From: Sphingomonas canadensis
GTDB taxonomy: Bacteria > Pseudomonadota > Alphaproteobacteria > Sphingomonadales > Sphingomonadaceae
NCBI RefSeq assembly: GCF_026013525.1
Contig: NZ_JAPDRA010000001.1
Location: 845,056-909,055 of the forward strand
Direction: 5' to 3'
DNA length: 64,000 nt
This document shows, one piece after another, positions 44,188 to 53,781 of the stretch; positions within the stretch are counted from its first letter, which is position 1; every line of letters starts with the position of its first letter. The translations under genes were made by a program, and so were the position numbers. A model generated the notes under the pieces. The model was not told where the DNA came from. It did not search any database and was given only the letters and a program-made list of their open reading frames with translations.

Positions 44188-45468
44188 ATGCTGGAACTGC
44201 ATCAACACGCGCTTCGCCTGCGGGCAGACCCTTCGCGCGTCGTGGTGCGCCCCTTCCACATCGCGTGGCAGGCCCATGGCGGCGCGCCGAGCCGCACCGA
44301 GCGGCTGGTGCGCGAGGTGCTGGAGATGTCGCCCGGCCAGGCACGTGCCGAGCTGGAGGCCGTGCTCAAGGATTTCGAGGCACGCCACTGGCAGACGCGC
44401 CGGGTGTTCATGACCCGCTATGAGGAGATCGAGGGCCTGCTGGGCCTCGACGGCAGCCAGATCGGTGACGAGAAGCGCCAGCTCATCGGCGCCTATTTCT
44501 GTCACGAATATAGCTATGCCGCCGCCGCGCTGATGAACCCCAGCGCGGTGCCGCATTACGACCAGTCGGGCATGCCGGCCGGATCGCTGCGCATGCTGAT
44601 GAGCCTGCGAGCGGTGGGCGAGGGGCACATCTCCTCGGTCGCCTTCCGCGAAGGCATCATCACCGACAAGGGCGACATGACGCTGGCGCCCGAGCCGCCC
44701 TTCGCCACCGCCGCCGACGCGCATGAGGACGAGGAGCATGTGCCCGAGGGACCGGTGACCGTCTATCGCCACCGCGATTCGACGCTGTCGGGCACGGTGA
44801 TCTTCCCGATCACGCGGGCGCAGTCCAACGGGCTGGAGGACCTGCGCCTCTGCCATTTCCTGCACGACGACGGGTGTCACGAGTGGATCGGCACCTACAC
44901 CGCCTATAACGGATCGCAGATCCAGTCGGAGCTGCTGCGCACGCGCGACTGGCGGGCGTTCGATCTGGTGCCGATGACCGGCAGCGCCGCGCGCAACAAG
45001 GGCATGGCGCTGTTCCCGCGCAAGGTGGACGGCCGCTACATGATGCTGGGGCGCCAGGATGGCGAGAACATCTTCCTCCACAGCTCCGACAGCATCACCC
45101 ATTGGGAGGGCGGCGAGCTGCTGATCACCCCGCGTTACCCGTGGGAGCTGGTGCAGATGGGCAATTGCGGCCCGCCGATCGAGATCGACGAGGGCTGGCT
45201 GATGCTCACCCATGGCGTTGGGGCGATGCGCAAATATTCGATCGGCGCCGCGCTGCTGGACAAGAACGATCCGTCGAAGGTGATCGGCCGGACCAAGGAA
45301 CCGATCCTGGCCGCCGCCGACCAGGACCGCGAAGGCTATGTGCCCAACGTGGTCTATACCTGCGGCGCGATCCGCCATGGGGACACGCTGTTCATCCCCT
45401 ATGGCGTGGCGGACAGCTCGGTCGCCTTCGCCTTCGTGCCGATCCGGTCGCTGCTCGCGCTGATGTGA
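44188..45468 (+). CDS. Glycoside hydrolase family 130 protein (mannoside phosphorylase type)
   Basis: A 426-residue five-bladed beta-propeller enzyme. Landmarks include VVVRPFHIAWQAHGGAPSRT, then MSLRAVGEGHISSVAFREG, LEDLRLCHFLHDDGCHEWIG, NKGMALFPRKVDGRYMMLGR and TPRYPWELVQMGNCGPPIEI with EIDEGWLMLTHGVGAMRKYS. GH130 enzymes phosphorolyse or hydrolyse beta-mannosides. Because phosphorolysis is reversible, the gene could work in degradation or synthesis. It lies 23 bp after the GT4-toroid gene. A catalytic Asp is expected in the middle of the protein; the LEDLRLCHF region is the likeliest site. Confidence 0.85.
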   Translation: MLELHQHALRLRADPSRVVVRPFHIAWQAHGGAPSRTERLVREVLEMSPGQARAELEAVLKDFEARHWQTRRVFMTRYEEIEGLLGLDGSQIGDEKRQLIGAYFCHEYSYAAAALMNPSAVPHYDQSGMPAGSLRMLMSLRAVGEGHISSVAFREGIITDKGDMTLAPEPPFATAADAHEDEEHVPEGPVTVYRHRDSTLSGTVIFPITRAQSNGLEDLRLCHFLHDDGCHEWIGTYTAYNGSQIQSELLRTRDWRAFDLVPMTGSAARNKGMALFPRKVDGRYMMLGRQDGENIFLHSSDSITHWEGGELLITPRYPWELVQMGNCGPPIEIDEGWLMLTHGVGAMRKYSIGAALLDKNDPSKVIGRTKEPILAAADQDREGYVPNVVYTCGAIRHGDTLFIPYGVADSSVAFAFVPIRSLLALM

Positions 45469-45527
45469 CCGGGCGGCGCCCTTGGGCGCGGCAAGCTCAG
45501 CGCGAACGGCGGGTTGGCGGGAAGACT

Positions 45528-47477
45528 TTAGCGCGCCTTGGCCCGGGTATAGGCGTAGAGGAGCGCGGTGAGCGCCAGGAAGGCGATCGTGCCGCCGCCC
45601 AGCGCCCATCCCGCGAAATCGGGGCCAACCACCGCCAGCGGCGATTCCGATCCGGATTCATAGACGATGCCGGCGTAGAGCACGCCGAACAGGCTGTCCC
45701 CCACGATCAGGCCCGTCGCCATCAGCACCCCCATGCGCTTGGCGAATTCCGGATCGCGCGCGCGATCGGCAGCGCGATCGTAGAACCAGCCGATCGCCGC
45801 GCCCACCACCACCGTCAGCGTCACCGCCATCGGCAGGTAGATGCCCAGCCCCACCGCCAGCGGCGGCAGGCGGAAGCGCCCTTCGCGCGTGTGCGCCAGC
45901 AGTTCGTCGGCCGCCACCACGCCCACGCCCACCAGCGCGCCGACGCCGATCATCGCCCAGTTCAGGTCACCGCCCAGCACGCCCTTGGCCAGCGACGAGA
46001 TCAGCGCCGCCTGGGGCGCGGGCAGCGCATCGGCGCTGGCGCCAGGCACGCCCGCGAAGCCGAACGAGGCGTTGAGCACGCTCAGCACCGGCGGGATCAC
46101 CAGGCTGCCGAAAATCACGCCGAAGACGAGCGCGAGCTGCTGTTTCCACGGCGTCGCGCCGACGAGCTGGCCGGTCTTCAGGTCCTGGAGATTGTCGTTG
46201 GAGATGGTGGCGACGCCGAACACGATGCCGGTGACGATCAGCGCATAGGCGACCAGCGCCTGCGTGGTCCCCGCATCCTGCCCGCGGCCGAACATCGCGA
46301 CCAGCAGCAGCGACGCGGCCAGGATCGAAAGGATGCCGATGCCCGACACCGGGCTGTTCGACGCGCCGATCAGCCCGGCCATGTATCCGCAGACCGACGC
46401 GATCACCAGGCCGATGACCAGGACGAACAGCAGCGATCCCGCGACCAGCAACGCCGCCGATCCCGCCAGCGGCCCGCCCGCCAGCACGTCCCACAACAGC
46501 CAGGCGATAGGCACCAGCACGGCCAGCGTGCCCAGCCCGATCCAGCCGATCGGCAGATCGCGCTCGGTATCGGCGATGTCGGCCCCGGCGCGTGCCGCGC
46601 GCGATGCGGCGAGCGAGGAGCGCACCCCGCCCACCACCGGCCCGGCGATCTTGAGCAGCGTCCAGATCGCGGCGACGGCGATGGTGCCCGCGCCCAGGAA
46701 GCGCACCTCGCTGCGGAACACCGCGCTCGCCACTTCTTCGGCCGCGCCCGGCATGCCTGCGGTCAGGACCGGCAGCGCCACCCACCAGCCGATGGCGATG
46801 CCGACCAGCATCGCGATGCCCACGGTCAGCCCGATCAGGTGCCCCGCGCCGATCAGCGCGAAGGAAAGCCCGCCGACGATGCCGGTCGATCCTGCCCCGG
46901 CCGTGAAGAAGGCGGCGCCTTCCTCGGCGGCCAGCTTCATGCGGGTGAGCAGTGCGAAGCCCGCCGAAACGAGCGCGGTGACCAGGATTACCGCCAGCCC
47001 CTTGGCGCTTTCCTCCGCGCCCGCGCGGCTGCCCGCGCCGATCTGAAGCACTTCGGCGGCGGCGCGGCCCTCCGGATAGGGAAGCTCGGGCGAATCGACG
47101 ATCAGCGCGCGGCGCAGCGGCACCGAGAACATCACGCCCAATATGCCGCCCAGCATCGTGATCGCCGCCGTCTCCAGATAGGGGAAGCCGTTCCACCAGC
47201 CGATCATCACCAGCCCCGGCAATACGAAGATGATCGCCGCCAGCGTTCCCGCGGCGCTGGCCACGGTCTGGACGATGTTGTTCTCCAGGATCGTCGAATT
47301 GGGCAGGAATCGCAGGATCGCCATCGATATCACCGCCGCCGGAATCGACGTGGCGAAGGTCAGCCCGATCTTGAGCCCCAGGTAGACGTTCGCCGCCGTG
47401 AACAGCAGCGTGATGAACCCGCCCAGGATCACCCCGCGGACGGTAAGCTCCAGCGGAGCGCGGGCGGCGGTGGTCAT
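45528..47477 (-). CDS. OPT-family oligopeptide transporter
   Basis: A 649-residue protein with about sixteen hydrophobic segments. The first is LTVRGVILGGFITLLFTAAN, followed by VYLGLKIGLTFATSIPAAVI. Other landmarks are NNIVQTVASAAGTLAAIIFV, LPYPEGRAAAEVLQIG and SNDNLQDLKTGQLVGATPWK. These NNIVQ and NLQDLKTG(Q/Y)LVGA motifs are typical of bacterial OPT proteins that import small peptides or metal chelates. It is convergent with GH130 and stands alone. It uses proton-driven uptake in characterised relatives. Confidence 0.92.
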   Translation of the reverse strand: MTTAARAPLELTVRGVILGGFITLLFTAANVYLGLKIGLTFATSIPAAVISMAILRFLPNSTILENNIVQTVASAAGTLAAIIFVLPGLVMIGWWNGFPYLETAAITMLGGILGVMFSVPLRRALIVDSPELPYPEGRAAAEVLQIGAGSRAGAEESAKGLAVILVTALVSAGFALLTRMKLAAEEGAAFFTAGAGSTGIVGGLSFALIGAGHLIGLTVGIAMLVGIAIGWWVALPVLTAGMPGAAEEVASAVFRSEVRFLGAGTIAVAAIWTLLKIAGPVVGGVRSSLAASRAARAGADIADTERDLPIGWIGLGTLAVLVPIAWLLWDVLAGGPLAGSAALLVAGSLLFVLVIGLVIASVCGYMAGLIGASNSPVSGIGILSILAASLLLVAMFGRGQDAGTTQALVAYALIVTGIVFGVATISNDNLQDLKTGQLVGATPWKQQLALVFGVIFGSLVIPPVLSVLNASFGFAGVPGASADALPAPQAALISSLAKGVLGGDLNWAMIGVGALVGVGVVAADELLAHTREGRFRLPPLAVGLGIYLPMAVTLTVVVGAAIGWFYDRAADRARDPEFAKRMGVLMATGLIVGDSLFGVLYAGIVYESGSESPLAVVGPDFAGWALGGGTIAFLALTALLYAYTRAKAR

Positions 47478-47615
47478 GGGCGGCGGGCTCCTGCTTCGGA
47501 TATGCGTTCGGCGCGGGGATAGCCGAAAGTCGCAAAAGTCACGACTGTTTCCCGCGTGCGGGCGCCCGCGCTTGCACGGTGGCCCTTCCTCGGAATAGCG
47601 GCCATCGGTTCCGGC

Positions 47616-48058
47616 TCAACAATCGATTACGCTAAGATAATCCGGGTCTCGCGCCGCGAACCCTCGCATCGCGGCGTCGCGGGTTACGATGGGAATTCCC
47701 TTTGCCCTCGCGGTCGCGATCAGGAAACAGTCGCCCGGATCCTTGTGGCCTGTAGACGCGACGACGCGCGCGGCTTCAATGGCAATCTTTTGTCGAATGG
47801 GGATGATCCGGGCCGCAGTGGCACGCACCGCCTCGCTAAACCAGCGGTCCGGTGGTTCCTCTCCCAGATGGAGGCGTCCAGCGGTTCGGGCCTTGCGCGT
47901 TGCTACCGACAGTTCCCATGCGGTTACCGGTGACACAAAAGGGTATTAGCTTCCTGATTTTCGCCGATTGCGATCAGGGCTTCTTCGGCGAGATTTTCCT
48001 CGCCGCTCACGAGCCAAAAAAGCGCGTGCGTGTCGAGCAGGATGCCGCCAAGCGTCAG
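47616..48058 (-). pseudogene. vapC: VapC-type PIN toxin, frameshifted and without a normal start
   Basis: The first part reads LTLGGILLDTHALFWLVSGE then NLAEEALIAIGENQEANT, starting at a CTG (48058) that overlaps the antitoxin stop. No ATG, GTG or TTG is available. At the run of four A's on the plus strand (47937-47940) the frame must shift to continue as VSPVTAWELSVATRKA to KDPGDCFLIATARAKGIPIV and TRDAAM. One more T in that run would restore EANTLFVSPVTAWEL. All four acidic PIN residues (LLDTH, AWELS, GDCFL, TRDAA) survive, so decay looks recent. It could be a sequencing error, a phase-variable run, or a true dead toxin. Confidence 0.8.
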
Positions 48059-48261
48059 GGCTTGGTCGGCGCGGACGCGGTCATCCGCCGGTCTGCATTC
48101 GTAGCCTGCGAGGCGATAGGCTTGGTAAGGTCGATGGCCTTGTCGATCTTGAGCTTGCCCTTGAGCGATCCCGCTCCGCGCACGGTAACAAGGCGCCCGG
48201 ACTTTGAATCCCGCACCACCGTCTGCGTCACACTTGCCTTCAGTTTGGCCATTATGGACAT
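48055..48261 (-). CDS. VapB-like antitoxin, 68 residues
   Basis: MSIMAKLKASVTQTVVRDSK begins a small basic protein with GRLVTVRGAGSLKGKLKI and DKAIDLTKPIASQATNADRR. This belongs to a group of short antitoxins found ahead of PIN toxins, whose N-terminus is strand-like for DNA binding and whose C-terminus wraps the toxin. A second ATG at 48252 is possible. The stop overlaps the first codon of the toxin remnant. Both genes lie in a pocket of lower GC. With the toxin broken, the antitoxin may be free to decay. Confidence 0.7.
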   Translation of the reverse strand: MSIMAKLKASVTQTVVRDSKSGRLVTVRGAGSLKGKLKIDKAIDLTKPIASQATNADRRMTASAPTKP

Positions 48262-48305
48262 ATAGTCGGGAAAGCACCGGGCCGCCAGCCGGTCATTGGC
48301 CCGGC

Positions 48306-49967
48306 TCAGCGCCCCTTGAACAGCCCCCCCAGCACGCCACGGACCAGCCCGCCCAGGAAGCCGGCGCCTGTGCCGCGGGTGGTGCCGAACACCGCCTTGG
48401 TCACCTGCGTCGCCACTTCGCGGCTGACGGCGGTGGTGGCAGAGCGGGTGGCCGAGGTGACGGCGCGGTTCCATGGCGAATTGGCCGCCTCGCGCTCGGC
48501 GCGGCGGCGCTCCTGCTCGGCCAGCCGGGCCTCGCGGTCGGCATCGCGCTGGGCGGCGATGCGCGCGCGCTCGGCCTCCTTGGCGGCGCGGGCGTCCTGC
48601 TTGGCCTGGGCCGCGGCGGCCTTCTCGGCCTCGTCCTTCGCGGCGGCCTCGGCGGCGGCGGCGGAGGCTTCGGCCGATTTGGCGGTGAGCAGCTCCTCCG
48701 CCGACTCGCGATCGGCGAGCGTGTCGTATTTGGCGCCGATCGCGTCGGTCTCGACCAGCAGCTTGCGCTCCTCGGGCGTCACCGGGCCGACGCGCGATCG
48801 CGGCGGCTTGATCAGCGCGCGTTCCACCGGGGCGGGGGCGCCGTCCTCCTGCAGCAGCGATACCAGCGCCTCGCCGACCTTCAGCTCGGTGATCGCGGTG
48901 GCGACGTCCACGCCGGGATTGGCGCGGAAGGTCTCGGCGGCGGATTTCACCGCGGCCTGATCGCGCGGGGTGAAGGCGCGCAGCGCATGTTGGACGCGGT
49001 TGCCGAGCTGGCCCGCCACCGTATCGGGAATGTCGATCGGGTTCTGGGTGACGAAATAGACGCCGACGCCTTTCGACCGGATCAGGCGCACCACCTGCTC
49101 GATCTTCTCAAGCAGCGCCTTGGGCGCGTCGGTGAACAGCAGGTGCGCTTCGTCGAAGAAGAAGGCGAGGATCGGCTTGTCGGGATCGCCGATCTCCGGA
49201 AGACTCTCGAACAGCTCGCTCAGCAGCCAGAGCAGGAAGGTGGCGTAGAGGCGCGGGCTGGCCATCAGCTTGTCGGCGGCTAGGATGTTGACGACGCCGC
49301 GACCCTTGTCGTCGTGGCGGATGAAGTCGCCCATCGACAGCGCGGGTTCGCCGAAGAAGGCCGCCGCGCCCTGGCTGCGGAGCTGGAGCAGCGCGCGCTG
49401 GATCGCGCCCACGCTGGCCTTGGAGATATTGCCGTAGGTTATGGTCAGCTCGTCCGCGCGCTCGGCGCAATGCGTGAGCATCGCCTGCAGATCGTCGAGA
49501 TCCAGCAGAAGCAGCCCGTCCTTGTCCGCCACGGTGAAGGCAATGGTCAGCACGCCCTCCTGCACCTCGTTCAGGTCCATCAGCCGCGCGAGCAGCAGCG
49601 GCCCCATCTCCGAAATGGTGGTGCGGATCGGGTGGCCCTTCTCGCCGTACAGGTCCCAGAACTGCACCGGATTGTCGGCATAGGCCCAGCCGGTGTCGCC
49701 CACCTCGGCCGCGCGCGCGGCGAAGATATCGTGCAGCTTGGCGGCGGGCGATCCCGCCATGGCGATGCCGGAAAGGTCGCCCTTCACATCGGCGACGAAG
49801 CAGGGGACGCCGGCGGCCGACAGCCCCTCGATCATGCCCTGGATCGTCACGGTCTTGCCGGTGCCGGTGGCGCCGGCGACCAGCCCGTGGCGATTGGCGC
49901 GGCGCAGCACCAGCTCGATGCGCTTGCCGCCGCCGCTGCCGATGAAAATGCCCGTCTCTCCCGCCAT
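48306..49967 (-). CDS. HerA-like ATPase of the DUF853/YjgR family
   Basis: A 553-residue cytosolic protein. The HerA/VirB4-like ATPase domain contains Walker [21 protein letters not shown] (about residue 30) and Walker [17 protein letters not shown] (about residue 265), and [18 protein letters not shown] is the sensor region. From about residue 430 an Ala/Glu/Lys/Arg-rich coiled coil (AEEL through RRAEREA) leads to a Gly-rich, hydrophobic tail ([17 protein letters not shown]) that could touch the membrane. The function is not known; the family is conserved well beyond defence islands, so the gene is probably core. The ATG at 49967 is chosen because an upstream in-frame start has no homologous sequence. 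Confidence 0.9.
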   Translation of the reverse strand: MAGETGIFIGSGGGKRIELVLRRANRHGLVAGATGTGKTVTIQGMIEGLSAAGVPCFVADVKGDLSGIAMAGSPAAKLHDIFAARAAEVGDTGWAYADNPVQFWDLYGEKGHPIRTTISEMGPLLLARLMDLNEVQEGVLTIAFTVADKDGLLLLDLDDLQAMLTHCAERADELTITYGNISKASVGAIQRALLQLRSQGAAAFFGEPALSMGDFIRHDDKGRGVVNILAADKLMASPRLYATFLLWLLSELFESLPEIGDPDKPILAFFFDEAHLLFTDAPKALLEKIEQVVRLIRSKGVGVYFVTQNPIDIPDTVAGQLGNRVQHALRAFTPRDQAAVKSAAETFRANPGVDVATAITELKVGEALVSLLQEDGAPAPVERALIKPPRSRVGPVTPEERKLLVETDAIGAKYDTLADRESAEELLTAKSAEASAAAAEAAAKDEAEKAAAAQAKQDARAAKEAERARIAAQRDADREARLAEQERRRAEREAANSPWNRAVTSATRSATTAVSREVATQVTKAVFGTTRGTGAGFLGGLVRGVLGGLFKGR

Positions 49968-50017
49968 CGCGACCTCCCTGACCGGGGAGCGTGATAGGGG
50001 AGAAACGGGCGGGAAAT

Positions 50018-50068
50018 CCAGCGGCACCGGCCGAAAGACCGGTGCTGCCTGAACAGGACTGACTCTAG
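50018..50068. repeat. Intergenic palindrome sharing 28 bases with the 18390-18417 repeat
   Basis: GCACCGG (50024-50030) pairs with CCGGTGC (50039-50045) around an eight-base loop. The following 28 bases (50041-50068) match 18390-18417 except at two positions. Both copies finish at the CTA that encodes the TAG stop of a minus-strand gene (degP here, lysR there). The element lies 51 bp beyond the start of the HerA-like gene and probably terminates degP. Confidence 0.75.
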
Positions 50069-51588
50069 CTCGCGATCTCGATCGAGACGAAGCGGCCGGC
50101 GCCGCGCGTTTCGACGAAGAGGACGATCGAGCTCTTGCCCGCGCTCTTGCTGGCGGCGATTGCCTTGGCCAGATCGTCGGCGGAGGTCACCGGGGTGCGG
50201 GTGGCGCCGCGCGCCACCTCACGGATCACATCGCCGGTGCGCACGCCCTTGCCGGCGGCGTCGCTCGACGGATCGATCTCCACCACCACCAGCCCGGGGC
50301 GGTCGGGATCGGCGCCCACCGTGCGCGCGATGCGCGGGTTGAGCGGCGTCACCGCGAGCCCGATCGAGGCGCCGGCGGAGCTGCTTTCCGGCGGCGTGCT
50401 GTTCTCGTCATTGGGATCGAACTGGGCGAGCTGTTCCTCCGGCGGGCGCTTGCCGAGGGTGACGTTCACCGTCTGGCGCTTGCCGTCGCGGATCAGCTCC
50501 AGCGGCACGCGCGATCCGGGCTTCAGGTTGGCGATCAGATAGCTGAGCGTCTGATCGGGGGTCACGTCCTTGTCGCCCACCTTGACGATCACGTCGCCGG
50601 TGCGGATGCCCGCCTTGGCCGCGGCCTCGTTGGGCTCGACCTGGCGGATCAGCGTGCCGCGCCCGGCGGGCACGCCCAGCCCCTCGGCCAGGTCGTCGGT
50701 CAGGTCCTGCATGCCGACGCCCAGATAGCCGCGCTCGATCGACTGGCCCTTCATGAGCTGGTCGATCACCGGCTTGGCCTCTTCGGCCGGAATCGCGAAG
50801 CCGATGCCCACGTTGCCGCCGGTCGGCGAATAGATCTGCGAGTTGATGCCGATCACATTGCCGTTCAGGTCGAACATGGGGCCGCCGGAATTGCCGCGGT
50901 TGATCGATGCGTCGGTCTGGATGAAGCGGTCATAGGCGCCGCCCTGGCCGGTCACGCGATGGACGGCGGAGACGATGCCCGCGGTCACGGTGCCGCCCAG
51001 GCCGAAGGGGTTGCCGATCGCGACCACCCAATCGCCCACGCGCGTGTGCGCCGAATCGCCGAAGCGCACGAAGGGCAGGTTGCTGCCCTCGATCTTCAGC
51101 ACGGCCAGGTCGGACTGGGCGTCGCGGCCGATCAGCTTGGCCTTGAACTCGCGCCCGTCGGCCAGCGTGACGGTGATCGATTCGACCACGGCGCCGCGCG
51201 CGCCGGCCGCGACCACATGGTTGTTGGTCACGACATAACCGTCGGCCGAGATCAGGAAACCCGATCCAAGCGATTCGGCCTTGCGCGTCTGCGGCGCGCC
51301 CTGGCTGCGCCCGCCGAAGCCGAACATCTCGGCGAAGGGATTGGTCTGCTGCACCTGGACGCGCTGGGTGGTGGAGATGTTGACCACCGCCGGCTGAAGC
51401 TTGGCGACCATGTCGGCGAAGCTCATCGGCGCGCCGGGACGGGGCACGGATGCCTGGATCGCGCCGGGCTCGTTCTGCGCGGTCTGCGCGCCGGCGGGCT
51501 GGTGAAGCGTAAGGGTGGCCGCGGTGCCGCTGAGCAGCAGCGCGGTGGCAAGGGCATAGGCGTAACGCACGGATGCTTTTCCTCTCAT
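50065..51588 (-). CDS. degP: Periplasmic serine endoprotease, DegP/HtrA (Do family)
   Basis: A 507-residue protease with an N-terminal signal peptide ([20 protein letters not shown], cleavage near AGA/QTA). The catalytic triad is visible: His in [13 protein letters not shown], Asp in [13 protein letters not shown] and Ser in [15 protein letters not shown]. Two PDZ domains follow ([20 protein letters not shown] and [16 protein letters not shown]). DegP degrades or refolds misfolded periplasmic proteins. It is the last gene of the hflK-hflC-degP run. Its stop codon is contributed by the repeat at 50018-50068. Confidence 0.94.
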   Translation of the reverse strand: MRGKASVRYAYALATALLLSGTAATLTLHQPAGAQTAQNEPGAIQASVPRPGAPMSFADMVAKLQPAVVNISTTQRVQVQQTNPFAEMFGFGGRSQGAPQTRKAESLGSGFLISADGYVVTNNHVVAAGARGAVVESITVTLADGREFKAKLIGRDAQSDLAVLKIEGSNLPFVRFGDSAHTRVGDWVVAIGNPFGLGGTVTAGIVSAVHRVTGQGGAYDRFIQTDASINRGNSGGPMFDLNGNVIGINSQIYSPTGGNVGIGFAIPAEEAKPVIDQLMKGQSIERGYLGVGMQDLTDDLAEGLGVPAGRGTLIRQVEPNEAAAKAGIRTGDVIVKVGDKDVTPDQTLSYLIANLKPGSRVPLELIRDGKRQTVNVTLGKRPPEEQLAQFDPNDENSTPPESSSAGASIGLAVTPLNPRIARTVGADPDRPGLVVVEIDPSSDAAGKGVRTGDVIREVARGATRTPVTSADDLAKAIAASKSAGKSSIVLFVETRGAGRFVSIEIAS

Positions 51589-51663
51589 GGAATCAGTCGC
51601 GTCCGATCCGGAGTCTCGCGCCGGAATCCTGAACGCCGATTGAATATGAACGGTTAGACAGGA

Positions 51664-52518
51664 TCACCGCCCCCCCATGAATTCGCGCAAATAGCTGTTC
51701 TGCGGCGAAAGGATGATCGAGGTCTCCCCCTTGTCCGGCTCCTGGTTCAGGAACGTCGTCCGGTACGACTGCATCGCCCGGTAGAAGTCGTAGAACCTTG
51801 GATCCTTGTTGAAGCTGGCGGCATAGATGCGCGCAGCCTCCGCCTGGGCGTTGGCGCGGATGATCTGCGCGTCGCGCAGGCCCTGGGCGCGGATCGTGGC
51901 GGCCTCCTGGCGCCGGGCGGTGCGCATCTGCTCATAGGCGCTGTCGAGCGCGGCGCCGCTGGGCAGCTCGGCATGCTTGATGCGGACGTCGACGATCTCC
52001 ACGCCATATTGGCTGGCGAGCCGCTGGAGCGAGCGCTGGATATTCTCCATCACCTCGCCGCGTTCCGGGCTCAGCAGCGCGGCGAACGGGCGCTTGCCCA
52101 GTTCGTTGCGCAGCGACGATCCGAACAGCGGCTGAAGCTGCTGGGCGACGCGCTCGGTGGAGCCGGCCGAAACCACCAGCCGGATCGGGTCCACGACGCG
52201 GAAGCGCGCGAAGGCGTCGACCTCAAGCCGGAGCTGATCGGTGGAGAGCACCTGCTGGTTGGGCAGATCGATATCGAGCACGCGCTTGTCGATGCGGATC
52301 ACCTGATCGACGAAGGGCATGCGCGCGATGATGCCGGCGCCGGTGCGGCCGAACTGCTCGCCATGCTGATACTGGTTGATCACGCGCTGGGGCACGCCGA
52401 ACCGCACGATCACCGCCTGTTCGGTCTCGTCGACGATCGCGAAGGTGGAGATCGACAGAATCGCCGCGACGATCAGCGTCACCGCCGCGGCGGCCGGGCT
52501 CTTGAGCAGTGCGGGCAT
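51664..52518 (-). CDS. hflC: Protease modulator HflC
   Basis: A 284-residue SPFH/prohibitin-domain protein with one N-terminal membrane anchor (AAVTLIVAAILSISTFAIVD) followed by ETEQAVIVRFGVPQRVI. VDQVIRIDKRVLDIDLPNQQ and later YGVEIVDVRIKHAELPSGAA and RQEAATIRAQGLRDAQIIRA coiled-coil segments are HflC hallmarks. With HflK it forms a ring around FtsH in the inner membrane and limits proteolysis. Its ATG overlaps the hflK stop (TCAT at 52516-52520 region). Confidence 0.95.
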   Translation of the reverse strand: MPALLKSPAAAAVTLIVAAILSISTFAIVDETEQAVIVRFGVPQRVINQYQHGEQFGRTGAGIIARMPFVDQVIRIDKRVLDIDLPNQQVLSTDQLRLEVDAFARFRVVDPIRLVVSAGSTERVAQQLQPLFGSSLRNELGKRPFAALLSPERGEVMENIQRSLQRLASQYGVEIVDVRIKHAELPSGAALDSAYEQMRTARRQEAATIRAQGLRDAQIIRANAQAEAARIYAASFNKDPRFYDFYRAMQSYRTTFLNQEPDKGETSIILSPQNSYLREFMGGR

Positions 52519-53663
52519 CAGCGTCCTCCCTCCGGCTTGGCGGGCTGGGCGGGTTGCGCGGGCTGGGCCTGCTGCGCCGTGCCGCTGGTGCTCGGGCGCA
52601 GGCCCGGCAGCGGCAGATAGGGGGTCACGCCCCCGCTCTCGACGATCGTCTTGTTGGTGCGCGCCAGCACGGCCTCCATCGTCTCATAATAGAGGCGCAT
52701 GCGCGTCACCTCCGGCGCCAGCCTGTATTGTTCGTAGATCTTGTCGAACTCCGCGGTCTCGCCCTGCGCGGCGGCCAGGATCTGCTGGGCATAGGCGTTG
52801 GCGTTGTTCTTGTTCGCCTGGGCCTCCTGCTGCGCGGCGGTCACCTTCTTGAAGTCCTCGTCCACGGCCTGGGGCGCGCTGGCGTTCTTGATCGCCACGC
52901 CCTGCACGCGCACGCCCGAATGATATTCGTTCAGGATCTGCTGCATCAGCTCCTGAACGCGCGCCTCGAGCTGCGATCGGCCGGCGCCGATCGTGTCGTT
53001 CAGCGTCGCGGTGGCGATCACCGCGCGCATCGCGGTTTCCGCGGTCGCGCGCACGGTATCGCGCGGGGCGGCGATCTGGAACGCGAAATCGGGAGCGTCG
53101 CTGATGTCCCAGCGCACCGAATAGCTGAGGTCCACGATGTTGCGGTCGCCCGTCAGCATCAGGTTCTCGCCGCTGTTTTCCGGAAAGCTCTCGGTGCGGA
53201 TGTTCTGCACGTCGAACACCTGGACCGACATCAGCGGCGAAGGCAGCGTCATGTTCACGCCCGGCGACATGGTGCTCCAATAGCGCCCGAAGAGGGTGGA
53301 GACGCCGCGTTCCTGCGGGCCGATCACATGGATGCTGGTATAGAGCAGCCAGGCCGTGATCAGGCCGCCCGCGACGAACAGCCAGGTTCGCGCGCCGCCG
53401 GTGGGCAGGCCCGGGAAGCCGCCGCCGCGCGCGCGCTTCAGGAAATCGTCGAACGGGCCGCCGCCGTTGCCGCCGCCATTTCCGCCGCCGCCACCGCCGG
53501 GCCGGCCGCGCCGCCCCTCCGGCGGGAGGGACCAGGGATTGCGCGGTCCGCCGCCGTTCCCGCCGTCTCCGTTGCCGCCGCCGCTACCGCCGCCCCAGGG
53601 GCTTTTCGGCGGTTCGTTGTTCAGGGTGCCGCCGCTCACCGGCCAGCCAAATCTTATTGCCAT
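52518..53663 (-). CDS. hflK: FtsH protease activity modulator HflK
   Basis: A 381-residue SPFH-domain protein. The first 80 residues are Gly/Pro/Asn-rich with repeated GGGNGGG stretches, then one membrane helix (WLFVAGGLITAWLLYTSIHV) and IGPQERGVSTLFGRY. LMLTGDRNIVDLSYSVRW and RVQGVAIKNASAPQAVDEDF, then EAQANKNNANAYAQQILAAA, are HflK signatures. The C-terminus has a QPAQPAQPAKPE repeat. The start ATG at 53663 is supported by homology at MAIRFGWP; longer in-frame sequence to 54128 is antisense to the Mrp gene. It heads the hflK-hflC-degP operon. Confidence 0.95.
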   Translation of the reverse strand: MAIRFGWPVSGGTLNNEPPKSPWGGGSGGGNGDGGNGGGPRNPWSLPPEGRRGRPGGGGGGNGGGNGGGPFDDFLKRARGGGFPGLPTGGARTWLFVAGGLITAWLLYTSIHVIGPQERGVSTLFGRYWSTMSPGVNMTLPSPLMSVQVFDVQNIRTESFPENSGENLMLTGDRNIVDLSYSVRWDISDAPDFAFQIAAPRDTVRATAETAMRAVIATATLNDTIGAGRSQLEARVQELMQQILNEYHSGVRVQGVAIKNASAPQAVDEDFKKVTAAQQEAQANKNNANAYAQQILAAAQGETAEFDKIYEQYRLAPEVTRMRLYYETMEAVLARTNKTIVESGGVTPYLPLPGLRPSTSGTAQQAQPAQPAQPAKPEGGR

Positions 53664-53781
53664 GCGGCCTTTATAGGTGCCGCGCCGCGGATTTACAGGG
53701 GCATGCGCGCCGATTGCGCATCGCGGCCGCGCGCGGCGCATGGTTGCACTCGGGAGGTGCCGTCCGGCGCAAAACGAGTCT

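Noticed and set aside
45102..47522. A continuous open frame of over 800 codons on the plus strand opposite the OPT transporter gene
   Set aside because: Composition is Arg/Gln/His/Pro-rich with no domain; it is the antisense shadow of a high-GC gene.
48306..49967. HerA-like ATPase beside a VapBC remnant as a possible defence system
   Set aside because: HerA defence pairs need a nuclease (such as NurA or Sir2-like) gene; none is present, and the domain layout is that of the widespread DUF853/YjgR family.
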